A stretch of 6,116 nucleotides of DNA. Source: Prevotella sp. Its GTDB lineage: Bacteria; Bacteroidota; Bacteroidia; Bacteroidales; Bacteroidaceae. Location of the stretch: NCBI GenBank assembly GCA_022732315.1, contig JAIJUV010000154.1, positions 1 to 6,116 of the forward strand. Direction: 5' to 3'. The position numbers and the translations under genes are program-made. This document shows, one piece after another, positions 1-6,116 of the stretch (its first letter is position 1; every line of letters starts with the position of its first letter). A model generated the notes under the pieces. That model made no database searches. It was not told the origin of the DNA and saw only the letters and a program-made list of their open reading frames with translations.

Positions 1-1836
1 GATAACACCAGTAATCAAAGATGTCAAGTTAGAGTCGAAGATAGCAGAGAAAGCATTGCCATAACCGGCAGCTACCGCCTGCTTCATACCCTTACCGGAG
101 CGAAGCTCCTCCTTGATACGCTCATAGATAAGCACGTTGGCATCCACGGCAGTACCCAGAGACAAGACCATACCGGCAAGACCTGGTAACGTCAGGGCTG
201 CTTGGAAGGACGTCAGGATACCCAGCGTGAAGAACACGTTGACGAGCAATGCCAGGTTAGCCATCATACCAGGAATCATATTGTACATCATTACCATGTA
301 AACCATCAGGAGTACGAAGGCAACAACGAATGAAACAATACCCATCTGGATAGACTGAGCACCGAGAGTAGGACCTACAACCTCCTCCTGAACGATACGA
401 GCAGGAGCTGGCATACGACCAGACTTCAATGTGTTAGCCAAGTCCTTGGTATCCTCGATAGTGAAGTTACCGGAAATCTGAGAGCTACCACCGTCAATCT
501 CACCGTTTACACGAGGAGCAGAGTAAACAACGCCATCCAGAACGATAGCGATGGCCTTACCCACGTTAGCCTTGGTCATCTGAGCCCACTTACGGGCACC
601 CTCTGTATTCATCTTCATGCTAACAACTGGAGAACCCATCTGGTCGAACTCGTCCTTAGCATCTGTAATCACATCACCCTCCAATGGAGCACGACCAGTA
701 GTAGTTGTCACCTTCAAGGCGTGAAGTTCGAAGATATTCTTAGCCTTCAGATTATCAGCAGGCTTAGCACTCCAAAGCAGACGCAAGTCTGATGGCAAAA
801 CGCGCTTAGCCACAGCAGAGTAGATAATCTTGTTGATGGCAGCAGTATCGCGAACACTAGCATAACCCACTGTGCTCAAACCACCACCGAGCTGCAAGCG
901 AGCCAACAGTGGGTGAGCCTTGATAGCAGCAGCATTCTGAGCATCCTCGCCTACCTTGCTGGCAGCATCGTCCTTCTTCTTGATAGAGAACTTAGTTTCT
1001 GCCTTCTTAGGCTCGGCCTTAGCAACTTCCTTCATAGCGGCAGCAGAAGAATCTGCAGCTACAGTATCATTCTTCGCCTCGCCGTTGTCACCATTAGCGA
1101 TATGAGTATCGAGCTGCTGGAGATAAGGAGCGATTTCCTCTGAGTTGTATGTCTCCCAGAACTCAAGGTTAGCACTACCCTGGAGCATCTTACGCATACG
1201 CTCTGGCTGGCTGATACCTGGCATTTCTACCATAATACGGCCCTGCTGACCTTCCAGTTTCTGGATGTTAGGCTGAACAACACCGAACTTATCGATACGG
1301 GTGCGGACAACGTTGAAAGAGTTGTCGATAGCATCCTGTACAGAAGCGCGGATAGCCTTCTCTACCTCTGCGTCGCTGCTCTGAGGAGAAACCTTACCCT
1401 GCAACTGCTGGGTAGCGAACACTTCAGCGAGTTTATGACCTGGTGCGCTCTTGTGATAAGCGTTAATGAAAAGTGACACGAAGTCACCACCGTTAGCTTC
1501 TTCCTGAGCTCTAGCTTCCTTCATGGCATTGGTAAAACCAGCGTCGGTCTTATGATCGGCAAGGTTTTCAATTACATCAGGCACAGAAATCTCAAGAATC
1601 ACATTCATACCGCCCTTAAGGTCAAGTCCGAGACCAATCTGAGTTTCCAAGCAGTTCTGGTATGAATAAACACCTAAGTACTTCACAGAATCCTTATAAT
1701 CCTGCTGCGCGATAGGGTCTTTCAACTTTGCAGCCTCGCCGTCATAGTAACGTGTAGCGAACGAGAACGACAAATAGAAGATACTTGCGAGTGTCAGTAA
1801 GACGGCTACACAAATTACAATTCCTTTGTTTTGCAT
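1..1836 (-). CDS. secDF: Protein translocase subunit SecDF, N-terminal 612 residues (3' end outside window)
   Basis: SecDF is an inner-membrane partner of SecYEG that uses the proton gradient to help pull exported proteins out on the periplasmic side. The reading frame is open from ATG at 1836 to the left edge. Residues about 5-25 form the first membrane segment. The SecD signature LGLDLKGG follows at 69-76 (Asp72). Residues about 80-480 form the periplasmic P1 region, including VVRTRIDKFGVVQPNIQ at 177-192 and the GKAIAIVLDGVVYSAP stretch near 426-441. Membrane segments start near 497, and LPGLAGMVLSLGTAVDANVLI at 550-570 carries the conserved membrane Asp565 (VDAN, 564-567). Residues about 245-300 are an Ala/Lys/Asp/Glu-rich low-complexity insertion. 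Bacteroidota normally carry SecD and SecF fused in a protein of roughly 1000 residues, so about 400 residues including the SecF half should lie beyond the edge; that fusion is inferred, not seen. The start is the first Met directly before the hydrophobic segment. The leader is AT-rich with no clear Shine-Dalgarno site. Confidence 0.96.
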   Translation of the reverse strand, partial: MQNKGIVICVAVLLTLASIFYLSFSFATRYYDGEAAKLKDPIAQQDYKDSVKYLGVYSYQNCLETQIGLGLDLKGGMNVILEISVPDVIENLADHKTDAGFTNAMKEARAQEEANGGDFVSLFINAYHKSAPGHKLAEVFATQQLQGKVSPQSSDAEVEKAIRASVQDAIDNSFNVVRTRIDKFGVVQPNIQKLEGQQGRIMVEMPGISQPERMRKMLQGSANLEFWETYNSEEIAPYLQQLDTHIANGDNGEAKNDTVAADSSAAAMKEVAKAEPKKAETKFSIKKKDDAASKVGEDAQNAAAIKAHPLLARLQLGGGLSTVGYASVRDTAAINKIIYSAVAKRVLPSDLRLLWSAKPADNLKAKNIFELHALKVTTTTGRAPLEGDVITDAKDEFDQMGSPVVSMKMNTEGARKWAQMTKANVGKAIAIVLDGVVYSAPRVNGEIDGGSSQISGNFTIEDTKDLANTLKSGRMPAPARIVQEEVVGPTLGAQSIQMGIVSFVVAFVLLMVYMVMMYNMIPGMMANLALLVNVFFTLGILTSFQAALTLPGLAGMVLSLGTAVDANVLIYERIKEELRSGKGMKQAVAAGYGNAFSAIFDSNLTSLITGVI

Positions 1837-1905
1837 TTCTATTTATTGTTATTAATTTATTTATTCACAGTTAAGTAAAAACGTCAATACATACATAATG
1901 ACGTG

Positions 1906-1913
1906 CAAAAATA
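1906..1913 (-). promoter_or_regulatory. Possible -7 element for secDF
   Basis: On the minus strand this reads TATTTTTG, matching the Bacteroidota -7 consensus TAnnTTTG, about 70 nt upstream of the secDF ATG. No TTTG -33 element lies at the usual 19-21 nt spacing, so support is weak. The site is in the 110-bp gap after the EEP gene, which has no recognisable terminator on the minus strand, so read-through from the rhomboid-EEP unit into secDF is also possible. Confidence 0.3.
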
Positions 1914-1946
1914 CGCATTTTTTTTCGTAAATAAGAATAATTTGCA

Positions 1947-3044
1947 CTATTTTTGATGTTTAGGGCGCATTTTTAGCTTGCAGATGATGGGATAGTGGTC
2001 TGAAACCGCTATTTTGTTATCTACATAGCATTCGTATGGGTCCCAATCATCAGAGCACATGATGTTGTCTATACGTACAAAAAATCCTCCATGATGATAG
2101 CTGATGCCAGGGCCGTTTCCGCTGGCAATGTAGCAATCTGTCAGATTCTTCGCTATCGTGCGATGGGCGTATGAGATAGGGCCATCGTTGAAGTCACCAC
2201 AGAGAATGGTACTCATATTCTTATGGCGCTTTACATACTCCGCCACAGCCTCAGCCTCAGGTGCACGTTTGCGGGTTGCCTCTGCCAACTTCACCACCAG
2301 GAGCTTTGAAGTTTCCTCGGCTGTATCCACCTGAAGCTTTCCAACCACCAGGTTTTTAAACTGCCTGCGGTCTTCCAGGCTCAATCCGGTTGTTTCCAGA
2401 TGATTGTTGATGACGAGCACCACCTTTCCCTTTATCTTCAGGCGATAAGCCACACTCATATTTCCCGTCGATTCGTATGGAATCAACTCCTTGGAAAGAA
2501 TCGGATACTTGCTGAGCAGCATCAGGCAGTTGCCACCCTTGGGATGGATGGTTGTATCCTGATAGGCATACATCGGCTTCAAGATACTGTCTATCTGCTG
2601 CTGATTCTTCCAATTGGGCATGGCTTCCTGCAGGCACACGATATCGGCATCCTGTTCCTGGATATACTGCAGGCAGATGTTATGCCCTTCATCATCCTCT
2701 GTCTGGTTGCCGAAGTTCCAGGTATTATACGACAACACCTTGATACTTTCCTCAGGCGCATCTCCCTTCATATTGATAGGCATGTATTGGCGCACAGGCA
2801 CAAAAGCCACCAGGAATCCGAGTACAGGAATCAGGGTGTACTTGGAACGGAAGACAACCCAAAAGACCAGGAACCCCAAATTGATGACGAGAAAGATGGG
2901 AAACAGCAAGCCTGCATTGGTAAATGCAGGAAACTTTGCCGGATTCAACAAATCCGAATATCCCACCAATAGCATGAAGACAATGGTAGCCACATTGGCA
3001 CCCGCTATCATCTTCACCGTAAAATCTTTCAATCCGTCAAGCAT
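1947..3044 (-). CDS. Membrane-anchored endonuclease/exonuclease/phosphatase-family protein
   Basis: A 365-residue protein with three predicted N-terminal membrane segments (about 12-29, 45-65 and 69-84) and a C-terminal EEP (DNase I-like, metal-dependent phosphohydrolase) domain from about 100 on. The catalytic set appears complete: Asn107 in LSYNTWNFG, Glu140 in CLQEAMPNW, His215 in INNHLET, Asp284 and Asn286 in LCGDFND, Asp326 in RIDNIMCS, and Asp349-His350 in VSDHYPI. A charged, probably helical stretch (about 220-275) separates His215 from the GDFND motif. The family includes nucleases, sphingomyelinases and inositol or other phosphodiesterases, so the substrate cannot be told from sequence. 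The ATG lies 6 nt after the stop of the rhomboid gene, which implies co-transcription and probably translational coupling; AAGAAGAT just before the start can serve as a weak ribosome site. Which side of the membrane the domain faces is not settled by the sequence. Confidence 0.93.
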   Translation of the reverse strand: MLDGLKDFTVKMIAGANVATIVFMLLVGYSDLLNPAKFPAFTNAGLLFPIFLVINLGFLVFWVVFRSKYTLIPVLGFLVAFVPVRQYMPINMKGDAPEESIKVLSYNTWNFGNQTEDDEGHNICLQYIQEQDADIVCLQEAMPNWKNQQQIDSILKPMYAYQDTTIHPKGGNCLMLLSKYPILSKELIPYESTGNMSVAYRLKIKGKVVLVINNHLETTGLSLEDRRQFKNLVVGKLQVDTAEETSKLLVVKLAEATRKRAPEAEAVAEYVKRHKNMSTILCGDFNDGPISYAHRTIAKNLTDCYIASGNGPGISYHHGGFFVRIDNIMCSDDWDPYECYVDNKIAVSDHYPIICKLKMRPKHQK

Positions 3045-3050
3045 ATCTTC

Positions 3051-3989
3051 TTACTTATTACTCTGATCGAAAAGCGTCTGCTTCTCTTCTTTAGAGAGAC
3101 TGTCGTAGCCGCTCTTTCTAATTTTATCCAATATCCGGTCTATCTCTACCTGATTTGCCTTCTTGCGCTGCTTATCCTGGTCGGTAGGCTGGAAATCAGT
3201 TGTATAATTCTCATTTCGGGTATAGTCGAAACGCTGCTTGGTGTACTTATTACGACCACCAAACATGTTTCTCACCTTGTCGAAGGCATCTTGGGTAGAT
3301 GAATTGTGATAACCACCCTCCATCTGCTTGCGCCAGTAGCGAATCATGAAGAAACCGAAGACCATACCTCCCAGGTGGGCAATATGAGCCACGCCATCAC
3401 CACGGGTAGCCAATGCCGAGAAGAGTTCGATGGCCGCATAGCCAATCACGAAATATTTCGCCTTGATAGGTACCGGCAATGGGAAGATGAAGATACGCTC
3501 ATTCGGATAAATCATGCCGAAGGCAAGCAGGATGGCATAGATGGCACCCGAGGCACCCACCGTGGTCCACAAATTAAGATAATCCCCCATCGGCAGGCGG
3601 GCGCCATTGGCATCCACGATAAACTGATAGGCAGAGAAGTCATTATACAGATAGCTGACATACTGCGCAGCTTCCTGAAAGAGTCCTGCGCCCACGCCAC
3701 AAGCTATGTAATAAAAAAGGAACTTCTTGGCTCCCCATACTCTTTCTACCACACAACCAAACATCCAGAGGGCAAACATATTGAATATGATGTGTTCAAA
3801 ACCTCCATGCATAAACATATAGGTAATCAACTGGTACACGTGGAAGTCGGATGCCATAAAGAAGTGAAGTCCCAATATATCATTGAGCATAAAATTGCCA
3901 GAAGCATCTTTGCCAAACAAATAGCATACCAAGAAGGCAACAACATTCACTATCAACAAGTTCTTTGTAACTATCGGTATATTGCGCAT
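3051..3989 (-). CDS. Rhomboid family intramembrane serine protease with C-terminal cytosolic tail
   Basis: Rhomboids cut membrane proteins within or next to their transmembrane helices. This 312-residue protein has six predicted membrane segments (about 11-26, 52-80, 88-105, 142-162, 176-193, 200-218). The catalytic dyad is present: Ser147 in GASG (145-148) and His205 in AHLGGMVFG (204-212). The oxyanion-region residues His61, His66 and Asn70 (HGGFEHIIFN) correspond to His145, His150 and Asn154 of E. coli GlpG. The ER..G..KF loop motif is at 82-90. A long loop (about 106-140) lies between segments 3 and 4. After the core comes a hydrophilic tail of about 90 residues ending in KIRKSGYDSLSKEEKQTLF (289-307), which resembles the small DUF6576-type domain found on Bacteroidota rhomboids. 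It is the first gene of a two-gene unit with the EEP gene and is divergent from the HU gene. The substrate is unknown. Confidence 0.95.
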   Translation of the reverse strand: MRNIPIVTKNLLIVNVVAFLVCYLFGKDASGNFMLNDILGLHFFMASDFHVYQLITYMFMHGGFEHIIFNMFALWMFGCVVERVWGAKKFLFYYIACGVGAGLFQEAAQYVSYLYNDFSAYQFIVDANGARLPMGDYLNLWTTVGASGAIYAILLAFGMIYPNERIFIFPLPVPIKAKYFVIGYAAIELFSALATRGDGVAHIAHLGGMVFGFFMIRYWRKQMEGGYHNSSTQDAFDKVRNMFGGRNKYTKQRFDYTRNENYTTDFQPTDQDKQRKKANQVEIDRILDKIRKSGYDSLSKEEKQTLFDQSNK

Positions 3990-4043
3990 AACGATTTTCT
4001 TTCTTTATTATTAATAATCACTATAAAATTTATAATTTCGTGG

Positions 4044-4077
4044 CAAAATTACTAAAAATATCCGTGAAATCACCAAA
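4044..4077 (-). promoter_or_regulatory. Probable promoter of the rhomboid-EEP unit
   Basis: The minus strand carries TAATTTTG at 4051-4044, a match to the -7 consensus TAnnTTTG. A TTTG at 4077-4074 could be the -33 element, with a spacer of 22 nt, slightly longer than the usual 19-21. This would start transcription near 4033-4038 and give a leader of about 45-50 nt. The sequence match is seen directly; promoter activity is inferred. Confidence 0.5.
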
Positions 4078-4133
4078 AAATGAGTAGATTACAATAAAAT
4101 TTCACTATTTTCATCACTTTTCTGCTTTTTTTA

Positions 4134-4164
4134 TTTGAACTTTCAAAGGAAAAGGCTATATTTG
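4134..4164 (+). promoter_or_regulatory. Promoter of the HU gene (Bacteroidota-type)
   Basis: TTTG at 4134-4137 and TATATTTG at 4157-4164 are separated by exactly 19 nt, an exact fit to the primary sigma-factor consensus of Bacteroidota (TTTG-N19-21-TAnnTTTG). Transcription should start near 4170-4174, leaving a leader of about 45 nt before the ATG at 4218. A strong promoter fits an abundant nucleoid protein. Confidence 0.82.
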
Positions 4165-4217
4165 TAAGCAAAAAAGATAACAAGACAAAATTACTAATCA
4201 TTTTATAACGTAAAATT

Positions 4218-4493
4218 ATGAATAAGACAGAATTGATCGACAAGATTGCAGCTAGTGCAGGCATCACAAAGGATCAGGCTAAGGCTGCTCTCAATGCAAC
4301 AACAAACGCATTGAAGGATGCTCTCATTGCAGGTGACAAAATCCAGTTGGTAGGCTTCGGCACTTTCAGCGTTAACGAGCGTCCTGCTCGCGAGGGTATC
4401 AACCCTGCTACTAAGGAGAAGATTCAGATTGCTGCCAAGAAGGTTGCCAAGTTTAAGGCTGGCGCTGAACTTGCAGACGCACTCAACAAATAA
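4218..4493 (+). CDS. hup: HU family DNA-binding protein
   Basis: A 91-residue histone-like protein, the usual length for HU. HU dimers bind and bend DNA with little sequence preference and help organise the nucleoid. The N-terminal helices (about 3-40) form the dimer core, followed by GFGTF at 46-50 and the DNA-contacting arm RPAREGINPATKE (55-67), which includes Pro63, the residue that intercalates at DNA kinks. The C-terminal FKAGAELADALN helix (79-90) completes the fold. ATG at 4218 is the only sensible start, since it begins the canonical MNKTELIDKI. There is no Shine-Dalgarno site; the leader is A/T-rich, as is usual in this phylum. The gene is monocistronic, with a strong promoter upstream and a hairpin terminator 20 nt after the stop. 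IHF is the main alternative, but the 91-residue length and a sequence typical of single-gene Bacteroidales HU favour HU. Confidence 0.97.
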   Translation: MNKTELIDKIAASAGITKDQAKAALNATTNALKDALIAGDKIQLVGFGTFSVNERPAREGINPATKEKIQIAAKKVAKFKAGAELADALNK

Positions 4494-4513
4494 TCGTAAA
4501 GATTATTTCTTAA

Positions 4514-4549
4514 AATAATAGGGCAACCCTCATGGATTGCCCTATTATT
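4514..4549. terminator. Hairpin terminator shared by convergent HU and SDR genes
   Basis: A perfect 13-bp inverted repeat, AATAATAGGGCAA at 4514-4526 and TTGCCCTATTATT at 4537-4549, is separated by a 10-nt loop that can itself pair CC with GG. It sits 20 nt after the HU stop and 21 nt beyond the SDR stop. The end of the stem is U-rich in both directions (TATTATT on plus; TATTATTTT on minus), so it can act as a bidirectional intrinsic terminator. Confidence 0.85.
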
Positions 4550-4570
4550 GTATATCATAGAAAGCTTTGC

Positions 4571-5374
4571 TTATTTAGGCTGCTTGCCGATGTAAGCCAA
4601 GATACCACCATCTACATAGAGAATGTGACCATTCACTGCGTTAGAGGCATCTGATGCCAGGAACACAGCAGGACCTTCCAACTCCTCTGGATCCAACCAG
4701 CGACCTGCTGGAGTCTTTGCACAGATGAAGCTGTCGAATGGGTGACGGCTACCATCTGCCTGACGCTCACGAAGAGGTGCAGTCTGTGGAGTAGCGATGT
4801 AACCAGGGCCCAGACCATTGCACTGGATGTTGTACTCACCATACTCTGAGCAGATGTTACGTGTCAACATCTTCAAGCCGCCCTTGGCTGCTGCGTATGC
4901 TGAAACTGTCTCACGACCCAACTCGCTCATCATAGAGCAGATGTTGATAATCTTACCATGACCCTTCTTGATCATGCCTGGGATAACTGCCTTAGATACG
5001 ATGAATGGTGCAGTAAGGTCGATGTCAATCACCTGCTTGAAGTCATCAACCGACATTTCTGTCATAGGAATGCGCTTGATGATACCAGCGTTGTTAACCA
5101 GAATGTCGATAACGCCGAGTTCCTTCTCGATGTCAGCAACCATATTCTTCACCTGCTCCTCATCAGTTACATCACAGATATAACCCTTGGCATCAATACC
5201 CTTTGCTTTGTAATCTGCAAGCGCCTGATCCATGTGATGCTGGCTGCGGCAGTTGAAAGCAATTTTAGCACCCGCCTTGGCATAAGCCTCAGCAATAGCG
5301 AAACCGATACCGTATGCGGCACCTGTTACGAGGGCAACCTTACCCTCCAATGAGAATAGTTTGTTAAAGTCCAT
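4571..5374 (-). CDS. SDR family oxidoreductase, gluconate 5-dehydrogenase-like
   Basis: A 267-residue classical short-chain dehydrogenase/reductase, a soluble cytoplasmic NAD(P)-dependent enzyme. The nucleotide-binding motif TGAAYGIG is at 17-24 and NNAG at 94-97. The catalytic residues are Ser147 (INICSMMSELG), Tyr160 and Lys164 (SAYAAAKGG), and the GPGYIATPQT segment is at 189-198. The Ser-Tyr-Lys region closely resembles what I recall of streptococcal gluconate 5-dehydrogenases, which interconvert gluconate and 5-ketogluconate; 2-deoxy-D-gluconate 3-dehydrogenase (KduD type) is the main alternative. The fourth tetrad position, usually Asn, appears as Asp119 in IDIDLTAPF. The ATG at 5374 places the Rossmann motif at the usual distance. 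The upstream leader is AT-rich with no Shine-Dalgarno site. No other sugar-acid gene lies nearby, so its pathway cannot be confirmed from context. It converges on the HU gene and follows the fecR-like gene on the same strand. Confidence 0.9.
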   Translation of the reverse strand: MDFNKLFSLEGKVALVTGAAYGIGFAIAEAYAKAGAKIAFNCRSQHHMDQALADYKAKGIDAKGYICDVTDEEQVKNMVADIEKELGVIDILVNNAGIIKRIPMTEMSVDDFKQVIDIDLTAPFIVSKAVIPGMIKKGHGKIINICSMMSELGRETVSAYAAAKGGLKMLTRNICSEYGEYNIQCNGLGPGYIATPQTAPLRERQADGSRHPFDSFICAKTPAGRWLDPEELEGPAVFLASDASNAVNGHILYVDGGILAYIGKQPK

Positions 5375-5414
5375 ACTTTTATATTTTAATCAATTGTTTG
5401 ATTTGTTACGATGG

Positions 5415-5422
5415 CAAAGATA
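5415..5422 (-). promoter_or_regulatory. Possible -7 element for the SDR gene
   Basis: On the minus strand this reads TATCTTTG, a match to TAnnTTTG, 40 nt upstream of the SDR start codon. No TTTG is found 19-21 nt further upstream, so the -33 element is missing or degenerate. The rest of the 180-bp gap (5375-5554) is AT-rich and shows no gene and no convincing terminator for the preceding fecR-like gene. Confidence 0.45.
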
Positions 5423-5554
5423 CAAAATTATTTTGAATCTCGCTCTAATTCTATACGAAAGATGCAGCCTTTTTACTTATTTTCTCATTTTATTGACTTC
5501 TTTTCATAAGTTAGTCCCTTATTGTGATGCTTTTTGCGATGCTTGATTCAACTC

Positions 5555-6116
5555 TTATCGTATCTGGACACCCAGTGTTTCTTCTATCACTTGGATGACC
5601 TGCGGGATGGAATCCACATCAAAATCACCCGTCAGACGCTTGCTCTCATCAGAGGCTGTATATCTTGTGCCTGATAATTCAGAAAGTTCCTCCAATACTT
5701 CGGATAATGGAGTATTGTCGAAATGCAGGCGATGCGTAGCCCATGCCACGTCGTTGATATCATAATCTGCCAACAACTCAGGCTGAGCAGCCCCATTCTG
5801 CAAACGTGCCCGCTTACCTTTAATCAGAAAGACACCCTCTTCAGAGTTACGAGCTGTGAAAAGTACCTTTCCGCCGGTTACCATCACTTCGGGGGCATCC
5901 GTTCTTTCATCCACCATAAACTGGGTACCGAGCACCCTTACATGTCCATGCTCTCCCACTACATCGAAAGGATGCTGTTCATCATGCTTCACCTGATAAT
6001 AGATACATCCCTTCATCTCCACCTTTCTGCAATCATCTTCCTGATAGGAAAGAGAAGAATGAGGCATCAACGATACCTTCGTTCCATCAGGCAGATGATA
6101 CGCCACTACTTCTGAT
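5555..6116 (-). CDS. FecR family anti-sigma factor, C-terminal 186 residues (5' end outside window)
   Basis: FecR-type proteins span the inner membrane, sense a signal from a TonB-dependent outer-membrane transporter, and control a cognate ECF sigma factor. The visible part is the periplasmic portion. It shows the FecR core: LPDGTKVSLMPHSSLSY near the start, then KGCIYYQVKHDEQHPFDV, the GHVRVLGTQFMV strand and VMVTGGKVLF. The C-terminal module (LHFDNTPLSEVLEELSELSGTRY through TGDFDVDSIPQVIQVIEETLGVQI) matches the DUF4974 domain usual in Bacteroidota FecR proteins. The frame is open through the right edge (Ser-Glu-Val precede the GTG at 6106), so that GTG is not the true start. The N-terminal cytoplasmic sigma-binding part and membrane helix should lie to the right, followed by an ECF sigma factor gene if the usual order holds. 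The usual downstream SusC/TonB receptor gene is absent; a 180-bp gap and the SDR gene follow instead. Confidence 0.93.
   Translation of the reverse strand, partial: SEVVAYHLPDGTKVSLMPHSSLSYQEDDCRKVEMKGCIYYQVKHDEQHPFDVVGEHGHVRVLGTQFMVDERTDAPEVMVTGGKVLFTARNSEEGVFLIKGKRARLQNGAAQPELLADYDINDVAWATHRLHFDNTPLSEVLEELSELSGTRYTASDESKRLTGDFDVDSIPQVIQVIEETLGVQIR

Noticed and set aside
1913..1930. TACG...CGTA around a run of T as a terminator after the EEP gene
   Set aside because: The stem is 4 bp, and on the transcribed minus strand the run becomes A in the loop rather than a trailing U tract.
2400..3066. Open frames of 190 and 150 codons on the plus strand opposite the EEP gene
   Set aside because: They are rich in His, Gln, Ile and Arg as expected for antisense frames, resemble no known family, and have no promoter of their own.
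3306..4055. A 249-codon open frame on the plus strand opposite the rhomboid gene
   Set aside because: It lies antisense to a gene with clear catalytic motifs, has no recognisable domain, and its composition is what the opposite strand of a coding region gives.
4070..4267. A 65-codon minus-strand frame covering the divergent promoter region and the start of the HU gene
   Set aside because: It runs through the HU promoter and coding start, and its protein is low-complexity and hydrophobic from AT-rich DNA with no family resemblance.
5475..5511. Inverted repeat ACTTAT...ATAAGT as a terminator for the fecR-like gene
   Set aside because: The stem is only 6 AT-rich pairs with a loop of 25 nt, too weak for an intrinsic terminator.
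5526..5544. Direct repeat of GATGCTT just after the fecR-like stop codon
   Set aside because: Seven bases twice in a short stretch is within chance, and no third copy or structure supports it.
5361..5546. A 61-codon plus-strand frame in the gap between the SDR and fecR-like genes
   Set aside because: It overlaps the SDR start, has the composition of translated AT-rich intergenic DNA, and shows no ribosome site or promoter.

Overview
The window looks like chromosomal DNA from a member of the Bacteroidota, most likely a gut or oral Prevotella/Segatella-type Bacteroidales. The reasons are a fused SecDF translocase, a FecR-type anti-sigma factor with a DUF4974-like tail, AT-rich leaders without clear Shine-Dalgarno sites, and promoters of the Bacteroidota form TTTG-N19-TAnnTTTG. 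The genus is an inference from protein flavour; phylum and order are better supported.

Layout from left to right: (1) 1-1836, minus strand, the N-terminal 612 residues of SecDF, running off the left edge. (2) 1947-3044 and 3051-3989, minus strand, a two-gene unit: a rhomboid intramembrane serine protease followed 6 nt later by a membrane-anchored endonuclease/exonuclease/phosphatase-fold (EEP) protein. (3) 3990-4217, a 228-bp AT-rich divergent promoter region. (4) 4218-4493, plus strand, an HU-family DNA-binding protein with a textbook Bacteroidota promoter. (5) 4514-4549, a perfect 13-bp stem hairpin, probably a shared terminator between convergent genes. (6) 4571-5374, minus strand, a gluconate 5-dehydrogenase-like short-chain dehydrogenase/reductase (SDR). 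(7) 5375-5554, an AT-rich 180-bp gap. (8) 5555-6116, minus strand, the C-terminal part of a FecR-family anti-sigma factor running off the right edge. No gene-free stretch exceeds 300 bp. I see no tRNA, rRNA, CRISPR array, insertion sequence or attachment site.

Functionally this is mostly core genome: protein export (SecDF), membrane proteolysis (rhomboid) with a membrane-bound EEP hydrolase, nucleoid structure (HU) and sugar-acid metabolism (SDR). At the right edge lies the end of a cell-surface signalling module that normally controls nutrient uptake. I find no convincing undescribed multi-gene system. The points most worth a second look are the tight rhomboid-EEP pairing, the charged insertion inside SecD, the FecR gene with no TonB-dependent receptor next to it, and the repeated CAAAATTACTAA element in the divergent promoter region.
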